Source: an uncultured Prevotella sp. (GTDB taxonomy: Bacteria > Bacteroidota > Bacteroidia > Bacteroidales > Bacteroidaceae). From it: a stretch of DNA of 7,707 nucleotides. The notes beneath the pieces are model-generated. The model worked only from the letters and a program-made list of their open reading frames with translations. It had not been told where the DNA came from and ran no database searches. The translations under genes were made by a program, and so were the position numbers. The stretch is taken from positions 1 to 7,707 of the forward strand of contig CAMBBY010000041.1 of assembly GCA_945863825.1 (NCBI GenBank). Direction: 5' to 3'. Below, one piece after another: positions 1 to 5,531 of the stretch; position 1 is the stretch's first letter; each line of letters opens with the position of its first letter.

Positions 1-45
1 GATTCGCCTTAGTCTCGTGGGCTCGGAGATGTGTATAAGAGACAG
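1..45 (+). other. Illumina Nextera i7 adapter left on the contig end (not genomic)
   Basis: Bases 1-3 (GAT) match the last three bases of the Illumina P7 oligo. Bases 4-11 (TCGCCTTA) match the Nextera N701 i7 index in primer orientation. Bases 12-45 match the Nextera read-2 transposase adapter, and bases 27-45 (AGATGTGTATAAGAGACAG) are the 19-bp Tn5 mosaic end. The three parts are contiguous and in the right order, so chance similarity or a natural Tn5 copy is not credible. Native sequence starts at base 46, which is the tagmentation junction. This also indicates that the assembly came at least partly from Illumina Nextera reads. Confidence 0.98.
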
Positions 46-74
46 GCTATAATGACTTTTTTATCTTGGTTCAT
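46..74 (-). CDS. 5' end of a third gene in the glycosyltransferase operon (partial, cut by adapter)
   Basis: Five bases after the stop codon of the upstream gene there is an ATG (complement of 72-74). It opens nine codons reading MNQDKKVII, then two more bases before the adapter begins at 45. A short polar start followed by a hydrophobic beta-strand (KKVII) is how many glycosyltransferases and nucleotide-binding enzymes begin. The tight spacing suggests the same transcript as the two glycosyltransferases. Too little remains to assign a family, and the open frame could be chance. The start call rests on position and composition only. Confidence 0.45.
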
Positions 75-79
75 TCTAT

Positions 80-1108
80 CTAAAAATTAATATCTTTAAA
101 GGTTCTTGTCAGGAAACTTCCAGTATTCAGTTTCCGTGCCAGTATTACAGCTTGCTTTTTCATCTCCTTTTTCTGTTCGAAGGTGAGATTGGTAAGTTTT
201 TCATCCAACTCTTTCAGCGAATTGATGGCAATACCTGCTCCTGCTTCTTCGATGATAGGCGCTACGGCTGCCTCTTTCCAGATGATGAGCGGCAAACCGG
301 CACGGAGGTAGAAGGATACTTTATGAGGTGAATTCCATTTCAGGTATTGCCCATATTCTCCCGAGCAGGTGTCGAGTGAATCGCCATCCCATACTAACCC
401 GAAGTCGGCATCTATGTGCTTGATAAATTCCTCTGACGGTACAAACCCCTGATAGGTAATCAGAGGATTGTTTTGCAAGCCTTGTAGACCTTCTTTGTTT
501 CCGCAAACCAGCAGTTGCCAATTGGTCAGCGTCTTGGAAAGTTCTACCAGGAATGAATTCTTCTTCATGCTTAGAGCGCCGGCATAGACTACTTTTGGCT
601 GCTTCCTGTCTGACGCTTTTTCCTGACATGGTGAAGCTGAGTGATAGTCGAATAAGCCGAGGGCACCCACTGGCTTCTGCATTCCGTGCTCCTTGAGCCA
701 TTTCTTCATGTTCTCGTTGGAAGCGATGATGTAATCGCTGTGGGAGAGACGGCTGATTTCTTTCTCTACGGTCAGTTTCTTTCTGCGGAAAGAACCTAAA
801 TCGTGAATGAGGGAAACGGTCTTGGCTCCTTTCATTCTTGCTATTTTGCATAAGAAAGAAAAGTACTTTTTGACAGGATATTGCAAGAAAAGAGTGTCGC
901 CTTTTTGAAGCAATAGGCAGGCACGGAGAATTCCTGCAAGATCAAGGAAAAATGCGATAATCTTGCTGTTTCTTACCGTTCGGTGCAGACCCAGATTGAC
1001 GGCTCCCATTTCATCGAGTGTATCCTCGTTGTCCGTCTTAGCCTTGTTGCCAGCTGATGTAAGATTATAGTAGTTGCGACTTATGTAGCAAAGTCTGTTT
1101 TGTTTCAT
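80..1108 (-). CDS. Gtf3/WbbI-like glycosyltransferase (putative galactofuranosyl- or glucosyltransferase)
   Basis: This 342-residue cytoplasmic protein has no signal peptide or clear membrane anchor. It probably adds one sugar to a lipid-linked or protein-linked surface glycan using a nucleotide sugar. It has two Rossmann-like halves. The N-terminal half has LIHDLGSFR near residues 100-108. The C-terminal half starts at VVYAGAL (173-179) and carries GLVWDGDS (237-244), DTCSGEYGQYLKWNSPHK (246-263) and YLRAGLPLIIW (267-277). That block is characteristic of the family holding streptococcal Gtf3 and E. coli WbbI, a beta-1,6-galactofuranosyltransferase. Length fits the family. The ATG at 1108 lies 27 bases after the stop of the GT4 gene, so the two are probably co-transcribed. 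No Shine-Dalgarno is visible. The donor sugar cannot be read from sequence. Family membership is fairly sure; galactofuranose is only one option. Confidence 0.85.
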   Translation of the reverse strand: MKQNRLCYISRNYYNLTSAGNKAKTDNEDTLDEMGAVNLGLHRTVRNSKIIAFFLDLAGILRACLLLQKGDTLFLQYPVKKYFSFLCKIARMKGAKTVSLIHDLGSFRRKKLTVEKEISRLSHSDYIIASNENMKKWLKEHGMQKPVGALGLFDYHSASPCQEKASDRKQPKVVYAGALSMKKNSFLVELSKTLTNWQLLVCGNKEGLQGLQNNPLITYQGFVPSEEFIKHIDADFGLVWDGDSLDTCSGEYGQYLKWNSPHKVSFYLRAGLPLIIWKEAAVAPIIEEAGAGIAINSLKELDEKLTNLTFEQKKEMKKQAVILARKLNTGSFLTRTFKDINF

Positions 1109-1135
1109 ATTTCTTTTTTACAGTTGTTCTGATGA

Positions 1136-2335
1136 TTATATTTTTTGGTATGTTTCATATAGGGAATGAAACAGCTTTTCGTCGGTAAAGCGTTTGGCAT
1201 ATTCTCTGCCCCGCATGATCATATTCTGACGTAAGAGAGCGTCGGATGAAACGTTGAGGAGAGTTGCAGCCATGCTCTGAGCATCGTCTGGTGCGACATA
1301 TATCGAATCGGGACCTCCTGCTTCTTCCAGACAAGAACCGGTACATCCGATAGCTGGAACTCCGCTGCTGATGGCTTCCAGAAGTGGAATTCCGAATCCC
1401 TCTATCCGGGAAGGATAAACGAAAATTTGTGCCAATTTGTAGAACGATGGCAAATCTTCGTAAGGTACTTTATGATAGAAATGAAACAGATGCTCTATGC
1501 CTTGTTCCTTCAGAAAGCTTTGTATTTCTTTTACATATGGAGTGTGGCATCCTACTGCTACTACCTGTATTTCCTTTTTCCTCTGATTCTCTGCAAGACA
1601 TTCTGCTCTGCATTCTCCTTTGGCAAGCAGAGCTATCGCTTTTGCCAACAATAGAAGATTCTTCCGTTCTTCAATGCTTCCTACATAGAGCACAAATTCT
1701 TCTGGTAGCGAATATTTTTCTCTTACCTCCTCCAGCTTTTCTTGAGCAATTTCTTGAGAGAATACAGGGTCACAACCCTGATAAACTACATCAATTTTTT
1801 CTTTTGGTGTATGGAAATAATCTATAATTTCCTGTTTGGTGTATTCACTGACGGCAATGATGCGGTCTGCGTTTTGGCAAGCCTTGCGAAACTTATATTG
1901 ATAAATTTTGCGGTCTATCCAATGATAATACTGAGGTGTATGAAGAAAGATCAGGTCGTGGATAGTCACGATGTATTTGCATCGTTTTTCTCCATATTTC
2001 TTTTTTCTATCTTCCGGAGTACCAATGTTTAAAGGCAACTCGTTGCTCAAACCATGAAATAAGTCAATACCATTTTTCTGTATATCCCTGCTGATACCCC
2101 AGATTCTCCAAAGGGAACTTAGTTCTTTCCATATACCCTTGGATGGAAAATGAAGGAAAAGTTGGTTTAATGTGGGTATTTCCTTCAGATATGGTATGCG
2201 ATGAGGCTTTGGTGTATATAGATGGTATTCGTTGTCGGGGCGTAGCTCCGACAATATTCTGATTATAAATCTACTATAATTGCCCAGACCAGTACGATTT
2301 TGTGCTGCTCTTTTTGCATCAAAGCCTATTTTCAT
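1136..2335 (-). CDS. GT4-family glycosyltransferase (GT-B fold)
   Basis: This 399-residue retaining glycosyltransferase of the GT4 (Glycos_transf_1) type probably acts at the cytoplasmic face in capsule, O-antigen or exopolysaccharide assembly. The N-terminus MKIGFDAKRA then RTGLGNYSR (14-22) is the usual acceptor-domain start with its glycine-rich loop. HGL (94-96), IHDL (125-128) and AVSEYTKQ (161-168) follow. The donor domain starts at LYVGSIEERKN (216-226) and ends with the E-x7-E motif EGFGIPLLE (312-320), whose glutamates bind the nucleotide sugar, then SGVPAIG (324-330). Many bacterial relatives are annotated as mannosyltransferases, but the donor is not determinable here. It is the first gene of a leftward operon, with a consensus Bacteroidota promoter about 27 bases upstream of the ATG. 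Residues about 241-256 form a charged insertion (ECRAECLAENQRKKEI) that lengthens a linker in the donor domain. Confidence 0.92.
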   Translation of the reverse strand: MKIGFDAKRAAQNRTGLGNYSRFIIRILSELRPDNEYHLYTPKPHRIPYLKEIPTLNQLFLHFPSKGIWKELSSLWRIWGISRDIQKNGIDLFHGLSNELPLNIGTPEDRKKKYGEKRCKYIVTIHDLIFLHTPQYYHWIDRKIYQYKFRKACQNADRIIAVSEYTKQEIIDYFHTPKEKIDVVYQGCDPVFSQEIAQEKLEEVREKYSLPEEFVLYVGSIEERKNLLLLAKAIALLAKGECRAECLAENQRKKEIQVVAVGCHTPYVKEIQSFLKEQGIEHLFHFYHKVPYEDLPSFYKLAQIFVYPSRIEGFGIPLLEAISSGVPAIGCTGSCLEEAGGPDSIYVAPDDAQSMAATLLNVSSDALLRQNMIMRGREYAKRFTDEKLFHSLYETYQKI

Positions 2336-2367
2336 GTTTTGTTATTTTGAAAAATCTTTATTCCATA

Positions 2368-2398
2368 CAAAGTTACAATAAAATTCTGATTTTGCAAA
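2368..2398 (-). promoter_or_regulatory. Bacteroidota promoter for the leftward glycosyltransferase operon
   Basis: On the minus strand, TTTG (2398-2395, -33 element) is followed by exactly 19 bases and then TAACTTTG (2375-2368, -7 element). This matches the established Bacteroides sigma consensus TTTG-N19-21-TAnnTTTG. The inferred transcription start is near 2362-2364, giving a leader of about 27-29 bases to the ATG at 2335. Confidence 0.85.
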
Positions 2399-2413
2399 AT
2401 AATTATAGAAATA

Positions 2414-2444
2414 TTTGCTCATTACATGTTTTTTTCTATCTTTG
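2414..2444 (+). promoter_or_regulatory. Bacteroidota promoter for the GT87-type gene
   Basis: On the plus strand, TTTG (2414-2417) is followed by 19 bases and TATCTTTG (2437-2444), a perfect fit to TTTG-N19-TAnnTTTG. The inferred transcription start is about 2448-2450, so the leader to the ATG at 2523 would be about 73 bases. This promoter is divergent from the one at 2368-2398, and the two -33 elements are only 15 bases apart. Confidence 0.85.
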
Positions 2445-2482
2445 TTCGCGATATAGCTGGAAAATGATAAGGAGGAAGATTT

Positions 2483-2506
2483 ATGGTCAGTATGTATAAT
2501 GATTAA
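2483..2506 (+). CDS. Possible seven-residue leader ORF with a strong Shine-Dalgarno
   Basis: Downstream of the plus-strand promoter, AAGGAGG (2469-2475) lies seven bases before an ATG that encodes MVSMYND and stops at TAA (2504-2506). The ORF ends 16 bases before the ATG at 2523. An overlapping short frame in another register (MIRRKIYGQYV, 2464-2499) also exists but lacks its own ribosome site. Strong Shine-Dalgarno sequences are uncommon in Bacteroidota, whose ribosomes keep the anti-Shine-Dalgarno largely occluded, so this one stands out. It could regulate the next gene by translational coupling or leader translation, or it could be chance. Peptide function is unknown. Confidence 0.35.
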   Translation: MVSMYND

Positions 2507-2522
2507 TAAACAGATAAATCAA

Positions 2523-3694
2523 ATGAATGAAACTCTTTCACGCTTGAAGCAGTTCTTGAAGCGTCCTTTTTTACCGACCCGCGCACATTACTTTGGCTTT
2601 GGCTCTTGCTGGCTTTGGGATCTGCGCTTATCAAGTTTCATAAGTGTAATAACTTTTTGATATTCAAATATGTTTTTTGGCATACGTGGAATCAGACGTC
2701 TCTTTACGCTTCTTATGCAGAGTATTTTGATACGAATCATTATGGTCCGTTCTTCAGTTTGATTATCGCTCCGTTTGCAGTTGTCCCTCTTCCTGTGGGG
2801 CTTATTTTGTGGCATGTGTTGATGGCTTTGCTTCTCTATGTGTGTATCCGAAAACTGCCTCTGAATCAAGGTAAACAAATATTTATCTATTGGTTCTGTG
2901 CTCATGAGTTGCTTACGGCTTTATTCATGGACCAGTTTAATATTGTGACGGTTGCTCTTATCGTGGCATCTTTTTATTGTGTGGAGAAACAGAAAGATAT
3001 TTTGGCTGCGTGTTTTATCATGATTGGTACGTTTGTCAAACTTTATGGTGTTGTAGGATTGGCTTTCTTCTTCTCCAAGCATAAGGTCAAATTTGTTGCT
3101 TCGTTGGTCGGGTGGGCTGTTTTGTTCTTTGTCTTGCCGATTTTGATTAGTAGTCCTGAATATATTATAGGTCAATATCAGGAATGGAAAATGAGTTTGG
3201 CAGGTAAGAATATGGAGAATATGTTTTCTACGATGCAAAATCAGTCTTTGTTAGGATTAGTGAGAAAAATATCGCATGTTTCCACTTATTCTGATTTATG
3301 GCTGATTGTTCCTGGAATATTGGCTTTTTGCGCTCCTTATCTGCGCTTTTCGCAATATAAAAATCTGTATTTCCGATATGCTTTCCTTGCTTCGGTTCTG
3401 ATGTTTGTTGTACTCTTCAGTACGGGTAGCGAGTCGAGTAATTATATCATTGCTTTTGTGGGAGTAGCTCTTTGGTTTGTTGCTGTTTCGTGGAAGCGTT
3501 CTCGCTGGGACATTGCTTTGATGATTTTTGCTTTTATCCTGACGAGTTTGTCTCCTTCTGATCTTTTCCCGAAGTTTATACGCAAGACTTATGTGCAGCC
3601 TTATGCGCTGAAAGCCCTTCCGGTGGTACTGATTTGGTTTAAACTGATTTATGAAATGATGGTTAGAAATTATTCGGACAAATTAAAGGAATAG
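2523..3694 (+). CDS. GT87/DUF2029-type polytopic membrane glycosyltransferase, frameshifted near its N-terminus
   Basis: The long frame continues to TAG at 3692-3694, but within it no ATG occurs before 2822 and an in-frame stop sits at 2528-2530. The natural start is the ATG at 2523, which opens MNETLSRLKQFLKRPF in another frame. The two join at a six-T run (2567-2572): seven Ts, or a -1 shift at T TTT TTA, gives a continuous protein of about 390 residues. Starting at TTG 2606 would cut into the first membrane helix (LLWLWLLLALGSALI, residues 23-37 of the joined protein). About nine to eleven hydrophobic segments follow, with YFDTNHYGPFF (68-78) in the first loop and FMDQFNIVTVALIV (135-148) later, the pattern of GT-C fold, polyprenyl-phosphate-sugar-dependent transferases. 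Role in lipid-linked glycan or LPS modification is inferred. Read literally, the 2523 frame yields only a 45-residue peptide ending at 2660. Confidence 0.8.
2567..2573 (+). other. T TTT TTA slippery heptamer at the frame junction
   Basis: Read in the frame of the ATG at 2523, the bases are T (2567), TTT (2568-2570), TTA (2571-2573). This fits the X XXY YYZ form of a -1 slippery site and is the same heptamer used by HIV-1. A -1 slip here leads straight into the long downstream frame at ACC (2573-2575). A weak downstream pairing is possible between GCGCA (2581-2585) and TGCGC (2623-2627). The site could equally be a one-base deletion in a T7 tract. Confidence 0.6.
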
Positions 3695-3713
3695 TCAGAT
3701 TTCACTGATAAGA

Positions 3714-3758
3714 AAATACCATTCTTGCTTGATTACAGTTCAAGCAGGAATGGTATTT
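3714..3758. terminator. Bidirectional intrinsic terminator between convergent genes
   Basis: The arms at 3714-3732 and 3740-3758 pair over 19 positions with a single mismatch or wobble and a seven-base loop. The stem starts AAATACC and closes with GGTATTT. On the minus strand the stem is followed by TATTTTCTT. On the plus strand it is followed by CATGTTTCTTC. It lies between the GT87-type gene and the kinase gene, so it can end both transcripts. One arm encodes the last residues of the kinase, and the kinase stop codon (3733-3735) is in the loop. Confidence 0.85.
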
Positions 3759-4488
3759 CATGTTTCTTCTGATAGCGTTTCCAGAATTTTGCCCGTTCTT
3801 TCATTACATAGTCAACGGCTTCTTCAGGATTAGCATTTCGTATCAATGCATATTCTGATGCGAGGGTTTTCATGAATTCTTTTGGACCCCAGAATTTACG
3901 CAGGTTATATAAACCTTTCTTTATGCTGACTGTGCCAAAGTTCATGCGGTTTATATCTACAATCATGAAATGATAGCCTTCATCATCCTTTTTCCATAGT
4001 ACGTTGCCTGGTGTGAAGTCTTTGTGCAATACTTTATGTTTATGGATATTTGCTGCAAAATGAGCAAGAGCTTTGGCTATAGAGGTGTGGTCTGTAAAAT
4101 TCTGGTCACCAGTTTCATACATGGTGTGTCCGTAATCACATTGTATCGTGATGAGGTAGGTGAATCCCAGCATATTCAGAAGACCTCTTTCTTCAATAAG
4201 TGCAATGACTTCTGGCGTTCCTATCCCCTTATCTTTTAAAATTCTGGCATATTCGTAAGCGCGTTTACCTTTAGGTACCCTGATTCCCCATGAATAGATC
4301 ATCTGATTCAGTCCGTGAGGTATATGGTATCGCTTTACATTGATACTTAGGTCTTCAGGGGCATTCATTACCTTGATGGTATTGCGGCTTTTATAAATCT
4401 CACGTCCCTTTTCTTCGAAAACATCAGGGATGCTTTCGATGAAATTTCTCAGGTGTTCATATTTTGGATTTATCTTTATCTTTCTCAT
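3733..4488 (-). CDS. Kdo/WaaP-type lipopolysaccharide kinase
   Basis: This 251-residue protein of the eukaryotic-like kinase fold belongs to the lipopolysaccharide kinase (Kdo/WaaP) group. It probably phosphorylates Kdo or another inner-core or lipid A position from ATP on the cytoplasmic side. Candidate ATP-binding lysine K52 sits in INVKRY, and the helix-C glutamate is probably E79 in RAYEYARIL. The catalytic loop is HKDFTPGN (155-162), with D157 as the base and N162 as metal ligand. VDINR (177-181) replaces DFG, with D178 binding metal. All key residues are present, so it should be active. It follows the LpxL-like gene by 41 bases on the same strand with no consensus promoter between, consistent with one operon. 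The downstream hairpin overlaps its last codons. The acceptor is inferred from context; KdkA-like or WaaP-like assignment is open. Confidence 0.85.
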   Translation of the reverse strand: MRKIKINPKYEHLRNFIESIPDVFEEKGREIYKSRNTIKVMNAPEDLSINVKRYHIPHGLNQMIYSWGIRVPKGKRAYEYARILKDKGIGTPEVIALIEERGLLNMLGFTYLITIQCDYGHTMYETGDQNFTDHTSIAKALAHFAANIHKHKVLHKDFTPGNVLWKKDDEGYHFMIVDINRMNFGTVSIKKGLYNLRKFWGPKEFMKTLASEYALIRNANPEEAVDYVMKERAKFWKRYQKKHEIPFLLEL

Positions 4489-4529
4489 TTCTTAGAATCG
4501 TTTTTGGAAATCGTTTCTTGTAATCCATT

Positions 4530-5453
4530 CTATTCTTTAGGTACAACTTTCCCCTTCACCACCTCGTATCGCTTGTCAAACTCCTCCCTGGTTCGCTTCC
4601 ATCTGTTATGTGTCCATAAATAATAAGGTGGATTCTGGCGGATGGTTTCTTCCAGCATCTGGAAGAAGCAACGGGTAATCTCGTGCTCCGGCAGGGAGTT
4701 CGGATTGCGGGTGATGAGTTTGTAGGTTGCTGTATAGTAGCCTCGCTTAGGACAGGACATCTCTACATAGAATACGGCATCGTTCATCTTTCTCATGATT
4801 CTTTCGCCTCCTGTAAACACAGGGGTTTCGGGATGGTTGAGGAAAGGAAGCCACAGGTGGATGTTCTCCCATTTAGGCCCCTGGTCGCTGATGTAGCCGA
4901 AGATGCTGCGGATATCCCTGCGCTTGTAATCTACCAGATAGCGGAGGATATCTTTCTTAGGAACTGGCACACCGTTTTCTTCGTGAGAACGGATGCGCTT
5001 GAAGAGCTCATCGAAGGCCTTGTTGTACAGAGGATGATAGATGAGCCCTATCATGCGGGTCTTGGGCAGTTCGATACCCACGCACGAGAGCCACTCCCAG
5101 TTGCAGTAATGTCCGAGGATGGCTGCTACATCCTGACCCTCCTGAAAACATTTTTCCACTTCCTCGCTATTGTAAACATGGAAGCGGCGGCGGAGTTCCT
5201 TTTCGCTGATACTCAGTAACTTGACTGCTTCAAAGAAATAATCGCAGAACCAGCGATAGAATTTCTTTTCGATAGCTGCAATTTCTTCAGCAGACTTCTC
5301 CGGAAAGGAGGTGGTGAGATTCTTACGCACAATGCCCCGGCGGTACTTGATGACGTGGAACATCATGAAGTACTCGAAATCGGAGATGCAATAGAGCAGC
5401 CTGAATGGCAGCAGCGATATTGCATAAAACAGCGCATAAACAATCTTTGTCAT
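4530..5453 (-). CDS. lpxL: LpxL/HtrB-like lipid A late acyltransferase
   Basis: This 307-residue inner-membrane acyltransferase of the LpxL/LpxM (lysophospholipid acyltransferase) family transfers a secondary acyl chain to the lipid A precursor. The N-terminal hydrophobic stretch YALFYAISLLPFRLLYCIS (6-24) is the expected membrane anchor. The catalytic H-x4-E motif is GHYCNWEW, with H115 and E120. Supporting family blocks include IYHPLYN (138-144), YISDQGP (187-193), FTGGERIM (213-220) and the C-terminal YLWTHNRWK (278-286), which resembles the YxWxHRRF end of LpxL. Length matches the family. It sits 78 bases after the msbA-like gene. Bacteroidota lipid A is typically penta-acylated, fitting a single late acyltransferase, though others may exist elsewhere. 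The start ATG at 5453 is chosen because the anchor begins immediately after it. Confidence 0.88.
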   Translation of the reverse strand: MTKIVYALFYAISLLPFRLLYCISDFEYFMMFHVIKYRRGIVRKNLTTSFPEKSAEEIAAIEKKFYRWFCDYFFEAVKLLSISEKELRRRFHVYNSEEVEKCFQEGQDVAAILGHYCNWEWLSCVGIELPKTRMIGLIYHPLYNKAFDELFKRIRSHEENGVPVPKKDILRYLVDYKRRDIRSIFGYISDQGPKWENIHLWLPFLNHPETPVFTGGERIMRKMNDAVFYVEMSCPKRGYYTATYKLITRNPNSLPEHEITRCFFQMLEETIRQNPPYYLWTHNRWKRTREEFDKRYEVVKGKVVPKE

Positions 5454-5531
5454 AAGTTCTATGATTTACACCTTATTATATATAAGCAAGAATGCAACTT
5501 AACATTTAACAGTCAACACTTAACATTGTTA
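5454..5531. other. msbA-lpxL intergenic spacer with a short direct repeat
   Basis: This AT-rich 78-base spacer has no TTTG-N19-TAnnTTTG promoter on the minus strand. ACTTAACATT occurs twice, at 5497-5506 and 5518-5527, 21 bases apart, with TTTAACAGTCAAC-like sequence between. No hairpin followed by a T-run was found, so read-through from msbA into lpxL is the simplest view. The repeat may be a low-complexity intergenic pattern or a processing or binding site. Confidence 0.4.

Noticed and set aside
27..45. Tn5 mosaic end as evidence of a natural transposon
   Set aside because: It is directly preceded by the Nextera read-2 sequence, the N701 index and the end of P7, so it is library-preparation adapter. 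No transposase or inverted partner is present.
1384..1827. 147-residue plus-strand open frame opposite the GT4 gene
   Set aside because: It covers the donor-domain motifs of a clear GT4 enzyme on the other strand and has no promoter of its own.
2606..2608. TTG at 2606 as the true start of the GT87-type protein
   Set aside because: It would remove part of the first membrane helix, and the coding character clearly continues upstream through FTDPRTLLWLW to the six-T run.
4683..5219. 178-residue open frame opposite the lpxL-like gene
   Set aside because: The minus-strand protein has the intact H-x4-E acyltransferase motif. The plus-strand translation resembles no family I know.
5454..5531. A separate promoter for lpxL
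   Set aside because: No TAnnTTTG box with a correctly spaced TTTG occurs. TAAGTTGC is a one-off match without a partner.
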